From contig OY723250.1 of NCBI GenBank assembly GCA_963210315.1, positions 2,294,001 to 2,358,000 of the forward strand: a DNA stretch of 64,000 bases. Direction: 5' to 3'. The position numbers and the translations under genes are program-made. How positions within the stretch are numbered: the first letter of the stretch is position 1; the number at the start of each line of letters is the position of its first letter. The notes beneath the pieces were generated by a model, which had not been told where the DNA came from, did not search any database, and saw only the letters and a list, made by a program, of their open reading frames with translations. Source of the stretch: Rhynchopus euleeides. Lineage: Eukaryota; Euglenozoa; Diplonemea; Diplonemida; Diplonemidae. This document shows positions 23,129-31,900 of the stretch, in pieces.

Positions 23129-23625
23129 GCGTGCTAGATCACGGTTTGTTACGACAGAGCGACCAGAGCAGACTTCGACGCAGGTGCTAGATCACCGCCT
23201 TTTACCACAGAGCGACCAGAGCAGACTTCGACGCAGGTGCTAGATCACCGAATTTTTTACGACAGAGCGATCAGAGCAGACTCGACGTAGGTGCTAGATC
23301 ACCGCCTTTTACCACAGAGCGACCAGAGCAGACTTCGACGCAGGTGCTAGATCACCGAATTTTTTACGACAGAGCGATCAGAGCAGACTCGACGTAGGTG
23401 CTAGATCACCCCTTTTACCACAGAGCGACCAGAGCAGACTTCGACGCAGGTGCTAAATCACCGAGTTTTTTACGACAGAGCGATCAGAGCAGACTCGACG
23501 TAGGTGCTAGATCACCGCTTTTTACCACAGAGCGACCAGAGCAGACTTCGACGCAGGTGCTAGATCACCGAATTTTTCTACGACAGAGCGATCAGAGCAG
23601 ACTCGACGCAGGTGCTAGATCACCC
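23129..23625 (+). repeat. 5' tandem array of alternating 53/54-bp units, about 9 units
   Basis: Units start TGCTAGATCACCG and contain CAGAGCGACCAGAGCAGACT or CAGAGCGATCAGAGCAGACT. The two types alternate (TTTTACCACAG versus TTTTTACGACAG), giving a 107-bp dimer. The array abuts the gag ATG and probably forms the 5' leader. Copy 2 has about 13 units. Confidence 0.9.
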
Positions 23626-24741
23626 ATGTCGGACATGCACCCCCACGACATGGACTGGTTGGGGGTGCCAGTCGTGACGGGGTACGGGGATCCGGAAGTG
23701 GCAGTGGACACCTGCGTGTTCACGCCACACTGCCAGGCGGAGCACACCTCGCGGGGAAGGGGCCATTGCAGCACTTGCGGGCGGGCGGCCTGTAAGACCT
23801 GCATCCGGGCTTTCCTCCCGAAAAACGTGTCTGGGGATTTTGTGCAGGGTTTGGGGGAACCGACGTGGGTGTGCCCGATGTGCGCGATGGAGCAACATCG
23901 CGACAATCCCCCGGGGGACACTCGGGATCCCGACTCCCTGTCCCTCTCGGAGGACCCCCACGACGCGTCGCTGGGGGCGTCGGACGACGAGTCGTCGCTG
24001 AGGCAGCCGGGTGTCGACACACAGGGGGAACTGCGCGCGACGATCGCCGCTTTGGCAAAACGGGTGGACACGCTAGAGCGCGAGAAGCCCCCCCTCCTTT
24101 TGCGGATCCAGCAACTGGAGTTTGAGACTAAAAATCTCAAAAAGCAGCTGGGGGCCACCCTGGCACCGGAGTTCTCGCCTCACACAGTGGGGACATGGCG
24201 GGACCTGGAGGTGCCCGCGATCCGGGAGAAGATCCGGGACAGATGCAGGAAGGCCTTCAGGGAAGACGCCCTGCCCGTGAACATCGAGGACGCGAAGGCG
24301 TACGAGTACGACGTCGCACAGTATCTCAGCACACTGACGAACACACTGGACCTCATCACCGACGGCGAACCCCCGAAGGAGGGCATCATCCGCATGCTGC
24401 ACTCCAACATCAACCAGCTGACAGGGATTACGCAGCTGGGGCTGTACGGCCCGAAGCACCGGAGGGAGTACGTGGCGAGGGCTGAAATCATCGCGCCAAA
24501 GGATTTCTCGGAGACGGCCCAGCGGCGCCTGCTGAAAGGAGTGGCTGAAGAGGCAAAGAAGGAGGGGGAGCACCGCGGACGGGACGGGGACAGGAGGGAC
24601 CGTGACTACCGGAACTCACGCCAGCAGAGGTCCGTCCCGGCCCACAGCCGCGACAGGAAGCAGGCAGCACCACCTACGACTCGCGATCGTGACTGGGACA
24701 GAAAGGCGCCGGGCGGAAAGCCGGGAAAGGACCGGCAGTGA
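23626..24741 (+). CDS. Gag-like zinc-binding structural protein of YR retroelement
   Basis: A 371-residue protein, first of three in the element. The frame is open further upstream through the tandem repeats, but that part has no ATG, so the first ATG (right after the last repeat unit) is taken as start. Residues 30-86 hold a Cys/His cluster (C30, H35, C36, H47, C48, C51, C56, C59, C83, C86) spaced like a RING/PHD-type double zinc site; retroviral CCHC knuckles are absent. Residues about 130-170 form a likely coiled coil, and the last 60 are very rich in Arg, Lys and Asp (nucleic-acid-binding type). A Gag role is inferred from position, zinc cluster and basic tail. The stop TGA is in frame with the following YR gene. 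Confidence 0.75.
   Translation: MSDMHPHDMDWLGVPVVTGYGDPEVAVDTCVFTPHCQAEHTSRGRGHCSTCGRAACKTCIRAFLPKNVSGDFVQGLGEPTWVCPMCAMEQHRDNPPGDTRDPDSLSLSEDPHDASLGASDDESSLRQPGVDTQGELRATIAALAKRVDTLEREKPPLLLRIQQLEFETKNLKKQLGATLAPEFSPHTVGTWRDLEVPAIREKIRDRCRKAFREDALPVNIEDAKAYEYDVAQYLSTLTNTLDLITDGEPPKEGIIRMLHSNINQLTGITQLGLYGPKHRREYVARAEIIAPKDFSETAQRRLLKGVAEEAKKEGEHRGRDGDRRDRDYRNSRQQRSVPAHSRDRKQAAPPTTRDRDWDRKAPGGKPGKDRQ
24723..24729 (+). promoter_or_regulatory. Candidate -1 ribosomal frameshift heptamer (GGGAAAG)
   Basis: In the gag frame the bases read G GGA AAG, matching the X XXY YYZ slippery pattern, 9 nt before the gag stop at 24739-24741. A -1 slip enters a frame open without a stop to 27443, covering all of RT/RNase H. 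No downstream pseudoknot was worked out. Confidence 0.4.
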
Positions 24742-27443
24742 CTGGCCTTGAGGCCGGTCCCTCCACCTCCCGCACCGATGCAGCGGGAAGCAACAGAACC
24801 CCCCCTGACAACAACTCAGCGAGAGAAGATTTTAAGATCGGCAAGGCAGACACTGGCGGACTGCCTCTCGGAGTCATATTGGCGCAGCATCAGGAGCTGT
24901 TACAGGCGGTACCGAAGGTTCAAGGAAAACTGGGAAAAGGGGCGGGGGCGGATCTCCCACGACATGGCAATCATCCTCTGGACGGCAAAACTCCGATGCA
25001 TCGACTCGAGGACACGGAGCACAGCGCTGCAGTACACGGTCAACATCGGAGCGGCACTGAAGCGGTACGAGGGGGTGCAGCTCGGGGAGAGCCAGGAACT
25101 CATGGATTACAGAAGGGGACTCAAGAAACAGGGTGCTCTGCGGGCCCAGCAGCAGAAGCCCCCTGCGACGGCACCGGAGGTGGAAGACATCATCGAAGCG
25201 GAGAGGCGGAGTTTAGTACAGCTGGCCATCTCAATCTGCTGGGCGGGGGCGGCGCGTCTGGCAGACGTGCGGGGTTTGTTGGCGAAGGAGGTGCGTATCC
25301 GGGCGGACGGGGTGGTGGCGGTGCAGTGGTGCAACACAAAGGGGGACCCATGGAAGCTCGGTCGTTTCACGGGTCTGGAGCTGCCACCAAAACAGCTCAG
25401 ACGTCTCCGCCGCCTCCTGTCATCCACAACGAGCCCCCTGCAGTGCCTTTTCGAGGGGGTGTCTTACCACAAGGTGGCGAGGGCGGTGAAACGCATCAAC
25501 CCTGCTCTGACCCCACATTCACTACGTCGGGGAGCGATACATCATTTGGCCCTGCAGGGGACGCCGTTGGACGACATCCAAACACTGAGCAGACACGCAA
25601 CAAAGGAGGCCATGTTGAGGTACTGCCCGACAGCGGCGCTGGAGCAGGTGTCACGCACGGCAGCCACGTCCCGAAAAATGCGCGGAACGGGGACACAGTG
25701 ACCAATCACCTTCTGCGGGCAAAGATCCCCTCGCTGTCCTGGCTACCTAGAACGCGAAAGTACGTGAGGGACGGCAGCATTCCACCAGAGGGGTCACAGG
25801 AGCAGGTCGATGCCTCGGGTCTGCATGACGACACGTTTGGGCCTGGCCTGGACACGCTGTACGACGACTGCTTCGCAGTGAGGGTATCATCTCGGAGGGC
25901 GCGGCCCCCCGCCACTAGATCCACACCGGCGCCGGGCACGGACTACATCGCGCCGATCTGCAGCAGTTTCTTGAACCTCGACAGGCTGCGGGAGCTGGAC
26001 ACCACAGGGGAGCTTGACGGCGTCCTCGACATGATCACGGACCCCGCGGCATTCTACTCGAAGTTCATCCCGGGTGCCATCAAGCGGATTAAATCACAGC
26101 CCGACGCGTGCGACAAAGTCTCAAGACATCTGCGGACACACCTCAGCGCTTTGATCGGTTTCGAAGTCCTCGAGACCGCCCCGCAGAGTTTGGTGCTGCA
26201 CGCATTCACAGTGCCAAAGAAGTCGGGGGGTTTGCGTTTCGTGCTGGATGGAAGACCACTCAACGCCCTCATGACGCACCCATTCGACATGCGCCTCCCT
26301 CCGATCACCGACGTGATAGATCAAATTACATCGCACAGCTGGGCAGCACTGGCTGATGGGAAGAGCTGGTTCTACCAGTTTCCCGTGCACCCGGAAATCC
26401 GCGAATACTTCGGGGTGAACGTGGGTGACCGTCGAGGGGATTATGTCCGCACACGTCTGAAAGCGTTGTGCATGGGGTGGTCATTCGCACCCTGCATCGC
26501 GCACCGCTCCGCCCGGGTCCTCCTGCCACAGGAAGAGGGGGCCACGTGGGTGGATAACTTCATTGTGTTGGGGGGGTCGGAGGAAGGAGTACAGAGTTCG
26601 TTTGACGCTTTCCTCCACCGGTGCGCCGAGACCAACGCTGTGATGAACCTCGATGACCCAGACTACGGGCACCCGGTGCAGCGATTCACCTCGTTCGGGA
26701 TCGCGTTCGATCTGAGAAACCACCGCTACAGATCAGACGAATCATGGCTGGAGAAGTTCCTGTCGGGGACAGAGTTGAGGGCAGTTGTCGGGGGGAAGCC
26801 CGCTACACCAAGAGAGATCTTCAAAGTCGTGGGGGGTTTGGTGTGGCATGCCTACACGACGAAGGCCCACCTGTGTTTCCTCCCGTCAACCCTGACTTTC
26901 ATGAAGGACATTGCAGCTGCCTCAGTCGATGACCGGGGCGCGTGGGATCGCCAGGTGGCGGTCCGACCCTCAGTGCGAGCCGAGATCAAGATGCGTACTC
27001 ACCGCATGCGGGCCAACTTTTGGGTACTTCGACCGCCGACGGACGCAGTAACAGTGTGGTCTGACGCGTCATCGACGCGCTGGGGGGTTCTCATCGACAC
27101 AGCCGCTCCGCTCGTGGCATACGAAGATTTCCAGGGGCCGAGTTCCGGGCACCACATATACCTGAAGGAGGCACACGCGGCGCGCCAGGCAGTACGCCTT
27201 ACCGCCCTACACTATACGAACAAGCGGGTACGTCTGATGGTCGACAACCTACCCCTCGTGCACTCAATACAGCGGGGGCATTCGTCATCGTTCGTGGCAA
27301 ACGGAATACTTGCGGATCTCTTCACGGTTGCACAGGGCGCTGAGCTCTGCATCGAATGCATGTGGGTCCCAACTGATGAGCAGAAAGCAGATCAGTACAC
27401 CCGGGGGTCGTCATCAGAGCACTACGTCCGCATTCCGCCCTAG
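24738..27443 (+). CDS. Reverse transcriptase-RNase H of YR retroelement
   Basis: The recognisable protein begins near 25700, directly at the YR stop; there is no ATG there, and the frame is open back to about 24726. This fits expression by -1 frameshift from gag. RT blocks are visible: RFVLDGRPLNALM, ADGKSWFYQF (motif A, Asp near 26354), LCMGWSFAPCIA (motif B) and TWVDNFIVLGG (motif C, 26544-26576). Motif C has VDN instead of the usual xDD. RNase H follows: VWSDASSTRWG, YLKEAHAARQA, LMVDN and KADQYTRGS supply the D-E-D-D residues. No aspartic protease or DDE integrase domain is convincing. The 320 residues encoded opposite YR are Gly/Pro-rich and of uncertain reality. Confidence 0.85.
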   Translation: MTGLEAGPSTSRTDAAGSNRTPPDNNSAREDFKIGKADTGGLPLGVILAQHQELLQAVPKVQGKLGKGAGADLPRHGNHPLDGKTPMHRLEDTEHSAAVHGQHRSGTEAVRGGAARGEPGTHGLQKGTQETGCSAGPAAEAPCDGTGGGRHHRSGEAEFSTAGHLNLLGGGGASGRRAGFVGEGGAYPGGRGGGGAVVQHKGGPMEARSFHGSGAATKTAQTSPPPPVIHNEPPAVPFRGGVLPQGGEGGETHQPCSDPTFTTSGSDTSFGPAGDAVGRHPNTEQTRNKGGHVEVLPDSGAGAGVTHGSHVPKNARNGDTVTNHLLRAKIPSLSWLPRTRKYVRDGSIPPEGSQEQVDASGLHDDTFGPGLDTLYDDCFAVRVSSRRARPPATRSTPAPGTDYIAPICSSFLNLDRLRELDTTGELDGVLDMITDPAAFYSKFIPGAIKRIKSQPDACDKVSRHLRTHLSALIGFEVLETAPQSLVLHAFTVPKKSGGLRFVLDGRPLNALMTHPFDMRLPPITDVIDQITSHSWAALADGKSWFYQFPVHPEIREYFGVNVGDRRGDYVRTRLKALCMGWSFAPCIAHRSARVLLPQEEGATWVDNFIVLGGSEEGVQSSFDAFLHRCAETNAVMNLDDPDYGHPVQRFTSFGIAFDLRNHRYRSDESWLEKFLSGTELRAVVGGKPATPREIFKVVGGLVWHAYTTKAHLCFLPSTLTFMKDIAAASVDDRGAWDRQVAVRPSVRAEIKMRTHRMRANFWVLRPPTDAVTVWSDASSTRWGVLIDTAAPLVAYEDFQGPSSGHHIYLKEAHAARQAVRLTALHYTNKRVRLMVDNLPLVHSIQRGHSSSFVANGILADLFTVAQGAELCIECMWVPTDEQKADQYTRGSSSEHYVRIPP
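24778..25701 (+). CDS. Tyrosine recombinase (integrase) of YR retroelement
   Basis: A 307-residue tyrosine recombinase that would insert the element's circular DNA by site-specific strand exchange. An N-terminal SAM-like core-binding part (about residues 12-120) is followed by the catalytic domain. Visible active-site residues are R160 (in AGAARLADVRG), a Lys near 188 in the beta-hairpin, H247 and R250 (HSLRRG), H273 (LSRHA) and the nucleophile Y282 (MLRYCP). The ATG at 24778 is the first in frame. It follows the gag stop by 36 nt in the same frame, so reinitiation or readthrough could express it. The whole gene is overlapped by the open -1 frame leading to RT. The element probably depends on it for the lack of target duplication. 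Confidence 0.9.
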   Translation: MQREATEPPLTTTQREKILRSARQTLADCLSESYWRSIRSCYRRYRRFKENWEKGRGRISHDMAIILWTAKLRCIDSRTRSTALQYTVNIGAALKRYEGVQLGESQELMDYRRGLKKQGALRAQQQKPPATAPEVEDIIEAERRSLVQLAISICWAGAARLADVRGLLAKEVRIRADGVVAVQWCNTKGDPWKLGRFTGLELPPKQLRRLRRLLSSTTSPLQCLFEGVSYHKVARAVKRINPALTPHSLRRGAIHHLALQGTPLDDIQTLSRHATKEAMLRYCPTAALEQVSRTAATSRKMRGTGTQ

Positions 27444-27537
27444 ACTCCACCGGCCATCTAACAAAACGCGGTTTGGTGGAAGCGATCAATGCAAAAATCA
27501 TCTGAAAGGAAGACTCGAGAGACTGCTGCTGTATTTT

Positions 27538-28929
27538 CTTGTGTTGGAACTTTGTTTGCGCCTCCACCCCCCTCTCCCCTCCCCTGGGACGTGCCTTTGT
27601 CTTGTGTGCTCCTCACTCGCAACACCAACCCCCCTACCCCCCCCCGCCCCCCCCCCGCCTCCCGAGTTGGCATGTGATTCGTGCAACCTAATATGGAGCG
27701 GGCCGATGGATCACGAAAGGATACAGCAGATCAAATGCAGTGGCACCTTTTGTGGGAAACGGCTCGCAGTTCGCACTAGAAATAAGCCCAAAGAAGAATG
27801 AAGAAGGAATGGTCAAATTCACCGCAACATGAGAATGACAAAGGTCTTTGTCTCGTTTGGGGCGAATAGATCGTGGTGATGCTATGGAGCAAAACTAGTC
27901 GAACCCCCCACCCCAACGCCATGGAGGGATGTGGTGTATCTCTTTCTTCTCCACCCCGACCCCCCCCCCCCCCGCACCCGTCTTGCAGGTCTCGGACACT
28001 TCTTGCATTTTGAATGAAAGAGTGGCCGGCTCTGTGCCTTACTGTTCTCTACAATCACTACGCCCCTTTTCTTTGCATTGGGGGTTTTTGCGCTTTCCTC
28101 TCCTTTACCCTTTACTCCTCACCCCAACACCCCCCACAGCGCCCTCTCTTCTCGTCTCTCTTTCCAATCACATGCGTGATGTGGGAATATACTGTAGGGC
28201 CTAAAGGGTGCTTTCCGACAGGCCCCCTGCTCCCTTCTCCGTGCGTCGATAGTTATCTCGTGTTCACGATGCGCTCCAGACCCATATCAAGTCCGCGGAC
28301 TCTTTCGAGGTGTTAGTAGCAGCGCTGCTGACTCAAGATGACAAGAAAGAATTGTGACGGTTCACTCCGTATTTTGTGGGAATCGTGTGGGAAGAATGTG
28401 ATGCTGCCAGGTGCTCAAGCACCCAACAGCGTGCAGGCAGGGGGTGTGGTTGCATCAAGCAACCATTATGCACTGCCTCTGTTACAACGGGGTTCCTACC
28501 GAAATCTCCTGCCAACAGGGGCGTATTCACTCCGAAGTGTATAATCCGTCGCCCTCAACCAATGCATGGTGTGTCACACTGGCACAATTATTGACAGAGT
28601 GAAAATCATCCGAAAAATGCCCTCCCCGATCACACTCTTTCCCGAAAGAAAGTCAAAAAAAATCAGGAATCACCCCAAACAGGAAGAACGCAAGTCTGCA
28701 ACGGGGGTGGGTTGGGAAGGATCCCGAAGAATAAGAAAGAAGAAGGCGTCCCGCCCCTGCAGCCCCGAGGTAGCGCAACATGAGTGCCAACACGTGCATC
28801 CCCCACCCCCGCCCCCGCCCCCCACCCATCCCCACCCCGTTCCACCCCCTGTTCTTATCGCACGACTGTGACTCTGCGTCCGCTGTGTCCACCTCCACAC
28901 CCCCTCCAGGCCGAGAGTGTGTTGTTGCG
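27538..28929. other. Intergenic region upstream of the Ubl-ankyrin gene
   Basis: No gene recognised. Pyrimidine-rich tracts and poly-C runs (about 27638, 27961) are frequent, and an uneven CT-rich stretch precedes the next gene. Small exons cannot be excluded. Confidence 0.45.
28888..28909 (+). promoter_or_regulatory. Possible trans-splice acceptor of the Ubl-ankyrin gene
   Basis: A pyrimidine-rich tract (CCACCTCCACACCCCCTCC) ends in AG 20 nt before the ATG. The assignment depends on the inferred euglenozoan origin. Confidence 0.3.
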
Positions 28930-31900
28930 ATGGAGTACACACTGTATGCCGTCACGCCGGACGGGGACAGGATCGGTGTGATGGTGTCATCCGATGCGAC
29001 GCTAGGCGACTTGAAGGCACAGCTCGTGTCGGAGGGCCTCTTTGATGTGGGACACAACGACCTGTGCACGGAGGAGGACTTGCTTGAGGATGACGAGCTG
29101 TTGCTGGCTGACCTGAACATCGCGACCGACTCGGCAGTGTTCGTGCAGGTGAAGAAGGAGCATGTGGCGCACTGCCGCCTCCGCGGCATGGGGATCCGCA
29201 AGATCGCGTGGGTCCACGTCTGCGAGGCAGCAGAGAACAATGACATCGCTATGGTGGAGCTCATCGGTGCTGCGACGACCTCCATACACACCATCCTCAG
29301 CGGCAACCCGGCACCGACGTCGAACTTCACACACACAGGGCACAGCGTGTCGTGCACCTTCCCAGACAGGGGCGTGACGCACGAGAGGCTGCGTCTGGGG
29401 CAGGCGCATGCGGCGCAGCGTGACACCGCCAGCCCTGCCACAGAGAGCCTCAGCAGCCCAGAGGCGCCCAGCCTGGCGCCCCCGCGCCCCTTGCCTGGTG
29501 GGCGGGACCCGCACAGGCACACAGCGTCGCTGCATGTGGACCCTGTGGTGGTGCACGACGCGACGGAGGAGGTGAGGGATGAGATGCAGCTGCCTGTGTA
29601 TCAGCGGCAGTCGAGCGGGGAGGGTCCCGACAGCGGGCAGGGCGGCGATGCGGATTGGCGTGTGTCGGGCGGTGTGTTCAGCCCGGACGATGTGGAGGGG
29701 GAGCGTGCCGACACCGACAGCACGCCTGTGTTCGACGAGCCGCTGCCGCTGCATGCGACGGAGTCATTCCGCGACTTCTACGACACGCCCCCCGTGATGC
29801 ACCTGCCGGTGTGCAGGTCCGACTCGTCGCACCAGCGGAACAACCCGTCGCCTGACGTGCACTCCTCTCAGGGCTCCAGCCCTGTGCCGCTGGCAACGGA
29901 CGACGTGGCTCGGCCTGTGCCCCAGGAGGCCCCACCGAGGCACTCCGGAAGGGTGGCGGAAGCTGTGCCGCAGTCGGCGACTCCAGCGCCGCCGCCGCCA
30001 GAGCGCAACCCCGAGTGGCAGGCGTGGTACGCCAAGCCGTTTGTGATCAGCGCTGTGAAGGGTTACGAGGAGTGCCTGCGTGCCATCATCCGCTGTGGCG
30101 GGCGCATCAACGAGGCTCCCTGCATCGGCATTGCGGTGGCGCGTGGTAGCAGCCCTGCCAGCATCGCGATGCTGCTGCGCAACGGGGCTGACCCAAACCT
30201 CTGCCGCGAGGGGAACCCGCCACTGGTGTCTGCAGCCAACGCACGCATGGTCGACGCCACACGTGTGCTTCTGGAGTACGGGGCGGACCCCAACATCCCC
30301 AGCAGAGACGGTCTGACGCCGCTGTTCACATCCGTCGCATCGCGTGCCACGCAGATGGTCGACCTCCTCCTGGCACCTGCCACCAGGACAGACGTCAACT
30401 ACAGCATCCTGCAGGAGTTGTCGACGGAGGAGTCAGTCGCAGTGCACGGCTTCTCCCCTGCGTACACAGCGATGTCCAAAGCGGTGCAGCTCAACGAGTT
30501 CGACATGGTCTCACGCCTCTTCGACAGCGGTGCGGCACTCGGTGTCCGCGACGGCTCTGGTGCGAACCTCCTGCACCTCGCCATCCGCCCAGGCCGTGTC
30601 GACACACGCGTGCTGACCCTACTGCTGCAGAGCAACCCCCAGCTGCTGCACGAGGTGGACCTCGAGGGCACCACGCCCCTGATGCAAGCCGCGAAGGCAG
30701 GCATCCCTGCGGCGACACTCCACAAGATGCTGAAGCTTGGCTTCTCCGGCATCCACGACCCTGCCGAGCGCGCACAGGCGATGCAGTCACACCTGGGCCT
30801 GAAGGACACGAAGGGCAGGACAGCCCTCTTCCACGCCGTCGCACGCCGCAAATGCTACAAAGGGTGTGTCCGCAACTGCAGAGATGTCATCGCGCTGTTC
30901 TGCACGAAATACCGCAGCGCCTCTGTCGACGAGCCCAGCTTCTGCGGGGAGACCCCCCTGTCGCGCTACCTGCAGGACGTCGCAGACCGCCTGGAGCCCA
31001 CTGGGGAGCCCTCGTGGTTCCTCGACATGTCCTCCAACCCGCGACTCCGCTCCGGATCGCCCCGGGTGCGCGCCTACACAGCATCGGACGGGGCCGACAG
31101 CCCCGCTGGCGCGGGCACCCGCCCTGTCCCCCTCACCTTCCTCGCAGACGAGCAGCGCCACGACAGGGCAGGCCCCTACACAGCAGACGTGGTGCCCGTG
31201 CGCACCAACAGCGGCAGCGCCACGCCTTCTGAGGATGCCGACGAGAGGAGCTTCTGCCCGTCCCCGACTGCCTCCGAGCTGTCCGACGCGTCTGCACAGT
31301 CGGGTGACTCGGGCCCTTCGCAGCGGCAGTACCTCCTCAAGTGGGACTTCCTCTGCCTCGTCACCATCCTGCGGGCGACGCGTGACACCGCGACGCTGTT
31401 CCTTCCTGCGCTGCCGAGGGGTGCGCGCTCCCCGCCTGTGCATGGCAGGCACAGCACCAACACGCTGTACCGCCTGGTCCACATCTGCTCAGCAGGCTTC
31501 CGGTGGCATGCCGACCGGTGCAGCAGCGCAGGGAAGATGCGCACATCAGCCGTCGACTGGATGCTGACTGTCGTCAGCCAGAAGCTCTCTGACGAGATGC
31601 GTGCCCAGGAGTGCCTCCCAGAGGAGCAGCGCAGGCCACACAAGGCCGTGGATGTGCGTGGTGCTGACGGCATGACGCTCCCCATGCTGGCGGCCGCCTC
31701 GCAGGACCTCATCGAGAAGGGCGTCAACCTGGCGCTGCTGCTGCGGGTCCTGTGGAAGGCGCAGCAGTGCTGGTCGGGTGGGGTCCCCATCGCGCCCTTC
31801 GACGCCTTCTGCAAGTCGGAGCTGGAGAAGCGCGACACGCGCGCCATGACAGCCCTGATGCACGTCGTGCAGCAGGCGACGGAGAAGCACCTCCCCAAGC

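Larger units (their letters stand above)
22750..27537 (+). mobile_element. Tyrosine-recombinase retroelement, copy 1 (VIPER/DIRS-like)
   Basis: The element runs from GGTAAAACACACCCCGTGTG to GACTGCTGCTGTATTTT. Both ends were set by comparison with copy 2 at 57807. It encodes Gag-like, tyrosine recombinase and RT/RNase H proteins in that order and has no LTRs, integrase or visible target duplication, all expected of YR retroelements. The YR-before-RT order is the one I associate with VIPER/TATE elements of kinetoplastids rather than DIRS1 or Ngaro; this is from knowledge of the families, not a search. A 5' array of 53/54-bp repeats precedes gag. Protein identity with copy 2 suggests recent activity. 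Confidence 0.85.

Noticed and set aside
23398..23625. N-terminal extension of Gag through the tandem repeats
   Set aside because: Begins with GTG, no ATG upstream in frame, and repeat number differs between copies.
25600..25690. Aspartic-protease-like DSGA motif (EVLPDSGAGAGV) in the -1 frame opposite the YR C-terminus
   Set aside because: Only the four-residue motif fits; no second conserved motif is visible and the sequence is constrained by YR in the other frame. Probably chance.
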